Shown in pieces: positions 31,801 to 44,005 of a stretch of DNA of 64,000 nucleotides. The translations under genes and the position numbers were made by a program. The DNA is from Podarcis raffonei. Taxonomy: Eukaryota; Chordata; Lepidosauria; Squamata; Lacertidae. The stretch lies in the NCBI RefSeq assembly GCF_027172205.1, contig NC_070614.1, positions 32,726,001 to 32,790,000 of the forward strand, given 5' to 3'. Position 1 is the first letter of the stretch; the number at the start of each line of letters is the position of its first letter. The notes under the pieces were generated by a model, which was not told the DNA's origin, did no database searches, and was given only the letters and a program-made list of their open reading frames with translations.

Positions 31801-33830
31801 CCTGGAGAAGGTAGAAGCCCAAGGAAAGTAGAAAGTACGGGTACTGCAAGTGTTCCCATTGAAAGGGTTCCCCCAAAGCTGGCTGGGAAGATATGGTGTT
31901 CTAGCTATGCTGGTTCAAAGAAGTAAAAATTGTGCAAGCTGCACAGGTGTTCATAGGAAAATTAAAATACGATGGGAACAAACTAATTTTTAACCCATTT
32001 GAAGAGTGATTTTTAGCTACTGCTGCCCATGAACCTAAGCCATGTAAGGTACTAAGCAAACCCCTTGGGTCTCTGTAAATTAATGGTTACCTTTGCCAAA
32101 CATGTAATCTTGTCAAAATAATCAGTCAGGTTTGTCTAACAAGACCTTATTTTATATAAAAAGCATGCTGAACTGTATTAGTCATTTCTGTTCTTCCGCT
32201 GCAGGGGCTACCCTATTAATTGCTTTCCCACTACTTTTAACTTGGGTTTTCTGTCAGCTTAAGGCAGAACATATTTATCTCTAGGCCGATTTCACTTGCC
32301 CTTGAGGGGCTTAATATTGGTTAAACATCTTACTCCCACTATTCTCTATTTTTTCCTTGATTTGGAGGAGGTTATTCCGGAGAAAAGGCTTTCTTCAACC
32401 AACTCCTTTAAAAGCAATGACTACTTGCTTAAGCTTGCAGATATATGCATGCGGGCATATATCTCACTGAAGTTAATAGAACTGAGGAAGGAGGGTTAGC
32501 TTGTTTGTGTATTTACACCAGTGTGTGCTTAGTGAGGTCCTTCATTCATCCCCATGCTCCCTCTCCACAAGGGTCCTTTTCACCATACTGCCATTTACCC
32601 TTTAGCCTGCCCTAGCTGGAGCCTCCCTCCACCCATACCCTGATAAGGGGAGGGAAACAATGCCAGGCTGAAACAGCCCCTCCCCCATCTGCTTTCCTGT
32701 CCTTATAAGTATTTGGCTTGTGTGCTCCTGTTCCCACTCTCTCTGAGGCCTACACAGGAGGTGGATAAAAACCTGACCTGTAGTTGCTAGGCAACCAGAA
32801 TGTTCCTGTTCCTACCCGCTTTCCCTGAACTGACCTGAGTGGCTAAACAGTGAGAGGCCCATCTAGCAGGCCTCGTGCCTGAAACCAATATTTCAGACGT
32901 GCCTATCTGCAAACGCAGCCTGACAGAGCCTGGCTCTTCCTCTCCTTGTCAGTGCCCATAGACCTTGCTTTTTCCTCTATGGTTTGGTGGTGGAGAGAGG
33001 CTAGCATTTTGCCCTTCTGTCTCCTGGCATCACCACAATCCAACAAAGCAGGCGATGCCACTGGGCACATGCCCTCGCCACAAAATGGTTCACAGTGCCA
33101 GGATCTCAACTCTTAACAGCTAGCTGTAAATCTGTAAAAGCTTCTAATCTAGACAGTACCCTCCTCTGCCATGGCACTGCTGTATAGATAGGGACAGGCT
33201 CTGCCTAGCTGGCCATGCCAACCCAGCATCCCCTTTCTATCATGGCATCACAGAACAAAGCTAGGCTGTGTCTAGCTAGTGCCAGGCCAGTGTGCTACTC
33301 CCCACCCACCCCTGCCAATGACACTCCATCAACCAAAAAGAGCAGACTGCGTCAGGCTTCCCGCCCACCCACCAGTGTACAGCAGAGCAGACAATACTTG
33401 TCTGTGCCAAGATGGTGCCCTGCTCTCCCCCCTCCCTGGCTCAGCAGAGCAGCATCCTGCCACCACAACACAGTGGCTCTTAATCTACTTCCATTACGGC
33501 CCCTGTGTGCTTGGCTCTGCCACAGACAGCAAATTCTTGACTATAACTGACCCCCCCCAAGATCGCCCACAGAGCAGGCTGTGTCCCTCCGCAGGCCACT
33601 AGGATGCATAGGCAACTTGGATTGTGCCAGGGCAGTGCCACCCATCCTCGTGGCGCAATCTTTCTAGGGGCTTAATGGGGTAGGTTTCATCCCACACTGT
33701 TTCCTTTCCGCTGTCTCTCTCCCCCCCCCACCCCCGCGTTGAGACAGTGCCCCTTCTTCCTACTTATTCCCTGCCACCAGGGCAAGGAAGATCCTGATTG
33801 CCCTTCGCCGTGCCGGGGCAGCGCTTGCTT
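28806..33830. other. ARHGEF40 3' UTR and intergenic DNA
   Basis: The 3' UTR probably begins here, but I cannot place its end; the only AATAAA I see is at 30547-30552, in a LINE tail. A mariner-type element lies at 29800-30029 and a palindrome/LINE tail at 30410-30560. A C-rich, poorly structured stretch runs about 33190-33620. No further gene is supported. Confidence 0.5.
29800..30029. mobile_element. Mariner-type miniature element (family 3)
   Basis: The left end CAATAAGCCTACAACTTATG and right end TTAAGTTGTAGGCTTACTG are inverted repeats, with TA on each side (29798-29799 and 30030-30031). It is 230 bp with no coding frame. Confidence 0.7.
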
Positions 33831-33999
33831 CCACTCCCGTGGTGATTTTCGTTCCGTTTTGCAATCCACGGCCTAGCAGAGCGAAGAGAGGCAGCAGTGG
33901 CAACCCTAGCCCCAGCATGCCTCTTTCCCCATATTCCTCTCTCGCTCTCTCACTCTCTCCCCATAGAGTGCCCCCCTCCCTCGGGGAAGGGCTGCCCCC

Positions 34000-34316
34000 T
34001 CCGCGCCCGGCCGAGCGAGAGCGCACAATGGAGCCGGGCAATCCCTCGCCGCGCAAGGCTCAGAAATGCAAATCGCCGCCGCTGCCTGCGGCTCCGTACA
34101 ATGGAAGGGAGGGAGGAAGGGAGCGAGAGAGAGGGAGGGAGGAAGGAAGGGAGAGAGAGTGAGAGAGTGAGAGAGAGAGGGAAGGCGAAGAGGAGAGAAG
34201 AGGAGAGGGGGGAGCCCCACTGGCGGGGAGGCTGCTCGCCCCGGCCCAGCCCCGACGACGCGGCGGGTCCCCGGAGCGCCCCCCTCCTCCTCCGCGCCGC
34301 CTCGCCGTGCGCCTTG
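34000..34316 (+). other. ZNF219: ZNF219 non-coding first exon (5' end approximate)
   Basis: The donor CGCCTTG|GTGAGT ends this GC-rich leader. The next plausible exon of the gene is 42457-42565. The transcription start is inferred, not seen. Confidence 0.5.
34102..34215. repeat. Purine-rich GA/GGA tract
   Basis: More than 100 bases almost free of pyrimidines on the + strand, with runs such as GGGAGGGAGGAAGG and GAGAGAGAGGG. It could adopt triplex structure or bind GAGA-type factors. Confidence 0.8.
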
Positions 34317-36092
34317 GTGAGTAGCTGCGCTGCGCCGCGCCGTCCGCCCGCCCACCGTGCGCCCCCCTCCCCAGAAAACCCGCCCGACCACTCGGCTCTC
34401 CTCTCTCCCCCCCACCCCCGGGGCTCCCAGAGCAGGTGCATGGCAGCAGGGGAAGCGAGGCCCGGGCTCCGATCTTCGTCGCGGGGTGGGGTGGGGGGCA
34501 AGTCACCCGGCCGCGGGGCTGCAACCGGGCCAAGCTGCGGGGTTGCGCACCGCCTGGGCGGCGCACGGAAACCGCCCGGCCTCGGCCTCAGGCTTCGTTA
34601 TCCCCGAATGACCCGGTCGATTTCCTCCATGTCTTTCTCTAATAGATCCTTCTCTCCCCACCCCCAGCCCCACTATTCCTCGTCGTCTCTCCCCCCACCC
34701 CCGCAACTCCCCAGCCACGTGACTGTGATTGCAACTTAGAAGGGGGGCTCTGCTTCAGAAATCGGAGTAGGGGGAAATGTGGCGCGGGGGGGGGGTGGGC
34801 CCGTTGGGGCCATTTGGGGTGAAGTCGTTTCTGCGGGAGGAAGGGAGGGGGGTTCCTATAGCAGGTGGCTCGGAGCCATGAGGGGTGGCGGGGTGGGGTG
34901 CGGTGGGGCGGGAATGTATCGCGGCTGGTGCTGCAGCGACGAGGGCCAGAGGGCCATGCTCTCATTCCATCTCCAGGGCATCCCCCTCTCCCTCAACCCC
35001 CCTCCCCGCCCCACATACTTTGTAAGGGTTGTTCCGAGCTGTCCCACAATCCCACATTTCTGTACCCTTTCAGTGGCACTAAATGGAATGCGCACGCGGG
35101 GGGGGGGGCTGTCCTCCAATGTAATGACCCAAGATTATTAAGTTATGACTCTCAGAAGCTTGAAACTTAAGTGGGGAGAGGGGTGTCTAAAGGGTGATGA
35201 CTCGGTAGCCCTTAATCACTGGAACAGCCCCCTTTACTCATCCTAACCCCCACCCCCCCACTGGAATGTGCACTGGAGCATTTGCTCAGGCAGCTGCTCC
35301 CTTTGTTCAGGGTGTGTGGGGCGGGAAGGGGGGGGTCAGCTCTGTGTCTTGCTGGGACAGTCACTCTCTTGTCTCTTCTCACACGCCAAAGCGGGGCTGT
35401 GGTGTGAGTGAGGGGACTGGCCTGCTCCCATGGATATATTTCCCCCTCTCCTCCCCCCATACTCCATCGTGGCCTCGAAGTTGGCGGGAGTTGGTTTGAG
35501 GCCTGGCAGCCGCCATCCCTATTCCTGGGACCCAGGGAACCTTGAAAAGCTGCCCCGTTTTTCCTTAGGGTGCCTTCCCCTAAGAAGCAGCCATCTTGTT
35601 TGTTTCTGAATAAGACTAAATGGGCACCCAACACACACACACCACCCGTTAGGTACAGTTGCACTCTATTATCATGTACCTCTCCCTCCCCATAGTATGC
35701 ACAAACAAGCAAGACAGGACTGTCTGCCTCCCTAATACTGAGTAGGCCCAAAAGACTTCATGGTGTGTGTGTGTGTTTAAAAAAAAAGATTAGTCATTTG
35801 GGTACTGCTATAGGCCCAGCATGGCAAGGTGCCAAAATGAATCAGCTATCTTTTATGCAGGCTTATGAATACCACCAGCCTTGCATTGCTGCAAGAGAAC
35901 AAGGCCTCCTGCTTGATTTTGGCAATACCTAGGGGAAGAACAGGCCCGTAATACTCTCTCTGCAAACTAGACCCACCATTATAAACAACAGAATGTTCTA
36001 TAATAAAGGTGTCAGGATAGTACCTGGTGTGCTGTTCCAAAATCACGGCTTAGTGTTAGAACCTGTTTTTATATGCCTCCGGGCACAATCAT

Positions 36093-36192
36093 GTGTAAGA
36101 GACACTCTGCACATCGTCCAAGGCACTCTGTTATTAGTTCTTAATAACAAAGAAAAGAGTGCCTCAGAGGATGTGCAGAGTGTCTCTTACAC
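36093..36192. other. 100-nt near-perfect hairpin
   Basis: The outer 22 bases (from GTGTAAGAGACACTCTGCAC) are perfectly complementary to the last 22. Next come a 6/6 partly mismatched loop, a perfect 9-bp stem (AGGCACTCT/AGAGTGCCT) and a 7-bp apical stem (GTTATTA/TAATAAC) with a purine bulge. Size and shape fit a microRNA precursor. A palindromic transposon remnant is the alternative, though I see no target duplication and no second copy here. Confidence 0.6.
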
Positions 36193-39100
36193 TAGCCACA
36201 GCAAGCTACCCTCAGCTCTCCCTGCCACCACATGAGAATACAGGGAGACCTGCCTTATCAGAGGCTGACTTACAAACAAGATTAAGGCCTGCCCATTGGG
36301 CAAGTGTCCCCTCTTTTGAAGAGTGTTTGAAAGGAAATAATTAGTATGGTAAACTATAAGACTGCATGCCTTTCTATATGGCAAGCTTTCAGGTTGCACA
36401 GAACACTTGCAGACAATAATAAAAAGTTGGGCAAGGCAGAGTCTTTTTTTCCGTCTGAGAAATGTTTCTATGCTTCTCATATGATTGCTGCCTTACTCAG
36501 CCTATATGAACCATTTTAGGGCTTGTTCATACAAGGTTATGTTATCCCGAGTTTGTTACTCTGAAATAATATTCTTTGTCTACACAAGCAAAGAATTCCA
36601 GGGAGTTTCTGCTCACTCTTGCTTACTGTCTCAGTTCATTCAAAGTTTGCTAAATTTGCTCTGAGGCACACTGAACTCCACCTAGCAGCTATCACAACCC
36701 TATTTTAGTTTACATGACCTGTTAGCCCAGGACAACATGGGAGTCAAAGAGTCTCTGATTTTGCCACAGGTTGTCAAATCTCATTTCAATTCCTTCAACC
36801 CCTGATTCACCCCTTGAACCCGTAACAGGGCAGTGTTTATGGAGAGTTGAAGGGTTGCTGTCCTTGAGTAATGAGGACATTTCTCCAGCACAGCCTTAAA
36901 CTGTTAAAAATAGTCATGCTATTCCCCACCTGTCCCAGAAACCCTGGGAACTGTAGTTCTGTTAGGAATGCTAGGGCTCTCTAACAGAAGTCTGTATTCT
37001 TATTAGACTGCAATTCCCATGATTCCTGGAGTTAGAGAGCTTTGACAGCTAAACTGGTATAAAACAAATAGGAATTTGCAGTAGCGTAGAGGTCCCCTAA
37101 GAAGCTTTAAGGATACCATGGTTCCTTTGGGATAAGAATTGCCATCTGTGTTACAGAGAGTGTAAAAGCTGTGAAAGATACATACATACACAGTTGCCAT
37201 CAGAAGTGAAGTGCATTCCCAGAGAAGTCTTAACTAAACCTGAGGGTAGAGCCTATGGCTTATTTTTATGTAAAATGTGTAGCCTTTAAAGGGATTCTAG
37301 AAATATTACTACGGTTATTAGTACTACCTCTGCTACTAATGATGGTGATGGTTGCAGGATTAAGGAAGAAGTGCTGTTCACATGCATAATCTTATGATGC
37401 TGTATGAATGCTGTGGTTAAATTTTATTTGATAAAGGTTATAATCTCCTTTTTTTCTACCAGGTGCTATGGCACATGTCTTTAGCTGTGAATTATTTCTA
37501 TAAACAGCAGGTGTGTTGACAAAACTGCTCCTGGGCTCTATCGCTCCAGATTGTAGGTGGCAAGACTGAATGTCCATCCATAGGAAAAAATGATATCTAG
37601 TTCAGCAAGGGAACTAGATATGAAGAGCTCAAGCCGAACCTCCCTGATCTGCTGGCTTTTGTAGGTTCAGGAAGCATTCAACCACGTGCACAGGAAGCCA
37701 GTTCTGTGAAAAGTATTGCCTTTCCAGTGTGACTATCAACTCCAGACAGACGTTTCTCATAGTTGCTCTCTTTTCTTCTGTGAGGTCTGTTGCCCTTCCG
37801 GAGGGGAGGGGGGTGTCACATGATAACTATGAATTCACAGCTCTGATTCACACATGCCAAACCTACAGCGAATGTCATCTAAGGTTTCTACCCCCCTCCC
37901 CTTCACCAAAGCCGACTGTTTTGAATCTGCAGGCCTTGGACCACCTTGCTTCTTGTTATAGTCCTTTTTTTTTTTTTGCTGGCTTCTGCACAAATCAAAG
38001 CTGCTTCCTTTTCTAAGAAGATGCTTGCAAGCTGTAAAATTGCATTTGGACATTTTCCTTAGAATGCGGGGGTTTTAAGGCACACACACTTAAAGTGATG
38101 TACTTGGGACTTGCTACCTCTTTACACGATTTAACCAACCTATTGTTTCTGTAAATCAGTGTGATTAACGGGCTGGTTTTTCATTTTTATGGTTGAAGTG
38201 AAGATTCCAGTTCCTGCTTGTAATTGTGAGTACAGAACCAAGAGGTGGTTGTTCGTTTCAGATTAATTAATGCAGGATCCTATCTTACGATTCTGCCAGT
38301 GTTTTGTTACCTAGAACTGGGAGGCTTAAGAGCCAGCTGGGATGAATCAATTGTGCTTAGTTCATCAGAGATCCTTGCAGCCTTGAGTGTTTGTACAGTG
38401 TTCTAGTAGTGATGTAACCTAAAGCAGAGGGGAGGAACCCTTTTTTAAGAGTGTGGGTCACAATATCAATTTGGTGGGCCTGACCAGGGAACACAGCACA
38501 AAGGCACTTTGGTTCACTGGCAAAGGATTGTTATTTATTACACACAGAAAATAGGCCTCTTCAAACACTCCCCCCCACCATCAAATGAGGGAAAGAGCAA
38601 GAGAGTGCTGCACCTTTTGTTGTGTCACCATGCCTACAGCCCTTCAGGTGTTGGGAGCTGAACCCTGCAATGGGGGGAGCCTGTTGAACATGTGTAGGCT
38701 CCCTTGTGTGATTGGGAGTCCCTGGAAGATCAGGAGGAGGGCAACAAAAGTGCAATAAAAATAAAATAAAATGACTTGTTAATCCAACTGTTGCATAAAT
38801 GCACTTGTAAGTCCCCCCCCCCTCTTGGCTCCTCCTGAATTAGGGTTGCGGGATTTGTAGGAGCAGGGCATGCCTGAAAACTGTGTAGAGGGCCCATTGC
38901 AGAGCGAGGGAATAAGCAGTAGGAAGAGCCAGCCGCTCATCCTGTTTCCTGGATTCCTAACATGATATTTACAGTCATCACGTTGATGACTTGGCTGCCT
39001 GAATGCATCCATACATTCTGAGCTTGGTAAAATACTTTAAATAGCTGGGTTCTGACAGAGCCAATTTTTCAAGGATTTTGTCAGTCTTCTCTTTCCTTTT

Positions 39101-39213
39101 CCAGGGAGGAAACTATTGCAGGGAATGAGAGGAGAACACCCACAAACACACAACCTCCCTCACCAGTTAGCCTTACCCCACTGCCACTGCCATCACTTGC
39201 TGCAGTCTACAGG

Positions 39214-39430
39214 CAGGGGTGGGGAGCCGTAGGCCTCAGAGCCAAATGTGGCCCTCCATGTGTCAGTCTGGCCCTTTGGGACTTTCCCCCTGAACCACAT
39301 CCCCTCTTCCCAGGGCACACCTGGCACCAGCCCTGCTTCACATCCTCCTTGAGTGGTTTTGTGTGACTGGAATGTGTCCTTGAACTCTGAGGTTGCAAAG
39401 AGGAGAATGTGAGCCTGAGGAAGGTCCCTG
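39214..39430. mobile_element. hAT/Charlie-like fragment
   Basis: CAGGGGTGGGGAGCCGTAGG, then GCCAAATGTGGCCCTCC, is the left end of a Charlie-type hAT. I cannot place the right end with confidence. Confidence 0.45.
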
Positions 39431-41687
39431 CTCCTGAGACGAGGCCACATCCAGACCTGACATGTAGGCCCTGCGTCAGGAGGCAGCATTGCCAGGCACT
39501 CACAAAGCCCACACCCCAGCAGGGAGCCCACTGCCAGCCCCTAGAGCCCCCTGGTTTAGCACTGATGCTCCTCCTAACCATTGCTGCCTGTTCAGCTTTT
39601 CGGCTGCTGTGTGGATTGAAGGAAGAAGGCAAGCGAAGGGCAGGTGAACCTACACAGGAAACAGGCCCAGTAAGGACATCTTGCCCAGTGACTATTCAAA
39701 GCCTGATGTAGGCCAGAGTGAGAAAAACTGAAGGAAGGCTGGATTTCAATGCACCTCTTTCCAGTGGTTCCTGATACAGTACTTTTGGGAGGCGACCCTC
39801 TGAAAGAAACCATATTTTCTCTCCCCTTTTCTCCAGTTATTGTCTTCTGGTGGGGAGAGAAAGAGAGAGAAATAGGATAGGAGGGCTGTGCTTGTTTGCA
39901 TCTGCTTCAGGAGAAAGGAGGTTCCAAAGAATCCATATATTGTGGGGTGTTTTTTGCCATAAATTATAGCTTGAGTTCCAAATGCAAAGAATTGTAGAAG
40001 ATGACAGCCTTGCCTCAGGCAGAGTGGGAGCGAGGTTTGGGTAAACATGTTGATCAGACCACACCTGCTTATGGTATTGGGGCATATCACATGTCTGTAT
40101 CTTGGTGTGCAGTTAGTTCCCTGGCATTTGTCTTCTGCATCATCAGGATTTCAGATTTGAGGTAAAATAAAGCTATTAAACTATGGAGCTTCTTGTCATT
40201 AAAAAAAAGGTGGCAACCAGCACTGTGTCAGTTCCTCTATCCCCACCCAGTTTTGCTTGATCTTTCTCCTCAACTTCTGGCATTGTCTTCTCACATCTCT
40301 GTCTCTTCTGCTCTCTCCCTTAGAGCTGTGCTTCCTAGCCCCCAGTTTCCTTTCATTTAGCCACTCTGTCTTGTATTCCCCCACCCTTCAAGAGCTTTTT
40401 GCCCCTACTGTCCTTTGCTCTGTGCAAAATGTTCCTCACAGCCAAAGTTTAATTTCCCTCACAGAAGCGGACACCCCTGGACACTTGAATGTTTGTGAAC
40501 ATTCCCTGACATCACAGTAGGTCAACTAATGGTTGTCGGGAAAGGAGTAGGGTGCAGAGCACAGCTGTTTTGTTTTTTCCCTGTCTCTTGTGAGCATGAT
40601 CCCGATTTATTCCTTTAGAGCTGGAATATCTTGAAATGGTGCTCGCAGAAGCCCGAAGAACACTCTACAGAGTTATGCATTTTTGTTTCAATTTCATGAA
40701 CTGCAGAGCCAAGTGTTTCTGTTTTTATTAGCTTCTGTGGAAGTGTAGGTTTTCTGTTATTCGGAGCCGTGGGTGCATGTTCTGCTGAACTCTGCAAAAA
40801 CAATGGGATGTTTTACGTGCAAGCACTTGTACCGTGAAGCATTGAGAGACATTTTATGGTATGGGAGTTGTTAACACACACTTTGCCTGTTCGTATCCCA
40901 CTCCTTCCTCCAATGAGCTCTCCACAGTCAGCGTAGAAGTTGAGGGTGTGGGGCCCAGAAGGAGAGGCTGCATGGGAGGTCTCAAAGGGATGCACCCAGC
41001 CTGTGAGCTAGAGACTCCACTGAGGTCATCCATTGAGCCAAACCAAGCACCCCTACCTTTACCCCACAATTTTTCCTTTGGATGATTCATTGGGGTAAGA
41101 TTTGACGGATTCGACAGGCAGTCAGATCAGGAAATAAATTTCCCCCAGGGATGTTTTGCCCTTCCCTGCATTCTTGTCAGACTTTGTACAAACTCTGCAG
41201 TGAAAGAAGATGCAGTTGAGGCTTTTCCCACACTTCTCCTGCCACTCTCTCTTTTGGCTTGCAGGGTGGTGAAATAATTTCCTGCTGCAGAAGGTGGGAA
41301 AAGAGAGGTTGGGCAGGGCCAAGGGAGGGGCAGCAGTGAAGAGAAGCCATGGCTACGCCCTGTTTTTTACTTCAGAGGCACTAAGCTGCGTGGCAGACAA
41401 AAATCTCCATTGCAACCTGGCAGTGTATTATCTGGCTTGGCTTCCTTCCTTCATCTTACTGCTGGACCAGTCCTGCTTTAGCATCCCCAGGAATGTTGGT
41501 CTGAGACACAACATGGGCAAAATACTTGCAAGGTTCCAAAGGCTCTGTTCCATAGAGATAGAATAAGGACCACTGTGCTGTCAGTTCAAGGTTTACAACT
41601 TTCTCACCTCACTCTCTGGTTCCTAAAACAGGTTAAATCCAACTTAAATCATGCACATTGCATGTGAAAATTAGGGTGGGTAGTGTT

Positions 41688-41816
41688 CTCAAAGTTACCA
41701 GCATGAGTTTGACTAAACTGCGGGAGGCAGTGGAAGACAGAAGTGCCTGGCGTGCTCTGGTCCATGGGGTCACGAAGTGTCGGACACGACTAAACGACTA
41801 AACAACAACAACAACA
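41688..41816 (+). mobile_element. Bov-B (RTE) LINE 3' end
   Basis: GCATGAGTTTGACTAAACTG, CAGTGGAAGACAGAAGTGCC, TCCATGGGGTCACGAAG and CGGACACGACTAAACGAC, with a CAACAA tail, match the Bov-B 3' terminus. It is truncated at the 5' side, as usual. Confidence 0.88.
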
Positions 41817-41885
41817 TACTCAAACTCATGTCAACAAATCTCTCTGCACTTGAACCCCTTCCCCTGATGTTTGGGGTCTCTTATG

Positions 41886-42014
41886 TCAGGATTGGGGAGC
41901 ATGATGGTGGTCTTGCTGACGCTGTGGGCTAAAACTCCCAACTGCCCATTGGTCATGCTGGCTGCGGTCAATGGGAGTTGGGAGTCCCAACTTGCAGAGT
42001 TCCCTTCCCTGCTC
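41886..42014. mobile_element. Palindromic hAT-type miniature element
   Basis: CAGGATTGGGGAGC at the left and GTTCCCTTCCCTGC at the right are inverted, with inner arms ACTCCCAACTGCCCATTGG and CAATGGGAGTTGGGAGT. Confidence 0.6.
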
Positions 42015-42456
42015 TTACGTATTCAGTGGTGAGCAAAATGCACCCTGGGCAAATCCAGGGGTACTTCAGTCCTACATTGTATAAGTTCCAGGGTTAAGCC
42101 TCGGCAGCAGAAATATGCCAAGATAGCTCTCTGGATGTGGCACAGATTAAGTCCTTGTGAATGAAGAATTAATGGTATTTGTCAAATAGTGAGCACTGCA
42201 AAATGGCAACTGTGGGCAGAAGGCCTGATCTTTTCTTGTTTAAATTCTTTTTTTAGTAGAAGCATGAAAAGCTGCCTGATATACCAAGTCCTATCTAGCT
42301 CAGAATTGGCTGGCAGCTGCTTTCCAGGGTTTCAGACAAGGGAGTGTTTCCTCTCCCTATCTGGATATGTTGAGGATTAAACCTGAGACCTCCTGCATGC
42401 AAATCAGATGTTTGACCTCTGAGCTAAAGCCCTTCCGTTTCTCTCCTTTCCTGCAG

Positions 42457-42565
42457 CTCATGCTCCTGCCTACCTGCCTATCAGGTGTGAGATGTCAGGT
42501 CACATCCTACGTGCTGCCCTTTCACCAATCAACAACTGAAGCATGTGATCAGGAGCATCATGGAG
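42457..42565 (+). CDS. ZNF219: ZNF219 start exon (leader plus Met-Glu)
   Basis: Acceptor CTCCTTTCCTGCAG; donor ATGGAG|GTAAGC. The last six bases, ATG GAG (42560-42565), join exon 44056 to give [13 protein letters not shown]. Human ZNF219 begins MEGS as I recall, which decided this start. The ATG has A at -3 and G at +4. The leader part carries three upstream AUGs. Confidence 0.8.
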
Positions 42566-43961
42566 GTAAGCCAGAAGACCAGGGTTAGGTGTGGCTGTCT
42601 AGGAGAGGGACTTAAATGCCCTTGCATGTCAGCCACACTGTCTCAGCTAGAGATGGGTAAGCTCTCCCAGGCTTATCATGAATTAGTTTGGAAAGTAGGA
42701 TCTTCTTTCTCCAATCTCCACCCCCCTTCAAATGGGAAGATCTTGTATAATTTTTTCCAAGCTGAAAGTCAAAGCCTAGAAAAATTACTTCCATTCGCCC
42801 TCTAATGGATGTAATGGAATGACATGACTTAATTACTTTTAATAGGGGAGGCTATACACACACACACATTGTTGCATTTTTTTTTGTTTTCTTTTCCACC
42901 TTTGATACAAATCCTTGCCAGGCAGGCTACATTCAAATCAAAATATAGCAATGAAATTACAGCCAAATAGTATCCTAGCATATCAGTTCATCAGGATCCT
43001 TCCCACAGGGCAGCTGGTGTCATTTGGTACGATTTTTTTTTGTTTAGGGTGGTGAAGGACGGTCCATCTGGGACAGGAGAAGCCTCCAATGCCTTTTTCA
43101 TCTGCATTCTTACGGGCTTCCCATGGCAACTATGAGAGGAGGTTCTTACACCTGCCTCTTAAGCTCTTGTTCCTTCCCACAGGGCAGTTGGTGTCAATTG
43201 GCATGGGGGTGGGACACATTCCAGTTGGAGCAGGAACAGGAGAATGGGCAAAAACTGAAAGGAGGAGGAAGCTCATCTCCTGTCAAAGAGTCCTTTGGAA
43301 TGTAATGAAGCCCCATTTTCCCATCACATTCAAGAGGGAAAAACTGTTCCCTCCTGGGGCACAGGAAGCCAGCAATTGGGGTAAAATGTGGAGAAAGATT
43401 CTGGGGTTGTAAAGGTCATTTCTGCTTTGGTGCCTATGGGCCATTCAAGGTTCTTTTACTAGCCTAGCTCTGGAGAATGATGCCTTTATCTCTAGTCTCA
43501 GCAATAGGTCTTACTGCTCTTTCCCCTTGTTGGGTTCCCAGCGAAGCTCCCTCAGCATGATGTCCCTTTGCAGCAAACCTATAGACTGATTGGCTTTCAG
43601 CCTATGGTTTTGCAACCTCCACTGTGGCAAAGGATTAGGTTTGGGCACCTAATCCCTGCTGGAAGAGACGTTGAGTCACCCCTTGCCCGTACAAGTGGAG
43701 CTTGGCCTTCATATGAGGGAATACCACGTGGCTGTGTTATCAGCTGCTAGTTTGCAAGCTGCTTTTGTAGCAACATAGATGTCCATGTCTGCTTCCCCTA
43801 GGAGCTTGCATGGAGAAGCAGTAGCAGGGAAGGGTGTCTGCAGGCTGCCTGCCTGGCCAGCGCTGCTCTGCATAAAGATTTAGCTTCATTCGCTCCTTTC
43901 TCCAGCAGTGAGCTGTTTAGTTACACTGGAACAGTAGTGGTGTGAAAGAGGATTTTTTTTG

Positions 43962-44005
<44 letters not shown>

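Larger units (their letters stand above)
33830..34950. promoter_or_regulatory. ZNF219: ZNF219 CpG-island promoter
   Basis: This is a dense CpG stretch, the only long one in the window, placed ahead of the ZNF219 exons. It contains a POU octamer ATGCAAAT (34066-34073), two ACAATGG words (about 34025 and 34098), a purine-rich GA tract (34102-34215), a strong splice donor at 34316 and G-runs after it. Open frames on both strands here are low-complexity and not coding. Confidence 0.75.
34317..42456 (+). other. ZNF219 intron 1 (8.1 kb)
   Basis: Its 5' part carries G-rich runs (34780-34912 and 35098-35110). A 100-nt hairpin lies at 36093-36192, palindromic hAT-type fragments at about 36930-37060 and 41886-42014, a hAT/Charlie-like piece near 39214-39430, and a Bov-B 3' end at 41688-41816. 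The rest shows no exon. Confidence 0.55.

Noticed and set aside
33897-34739. 280-codon + frame and several long minus frames in the CpG island
   Set aside because: All are Arg/Glu/Pro/Ser low-complexity frames from GC- and GA-rich DNA; a strong splice donor cuts through them and no homology is seen.
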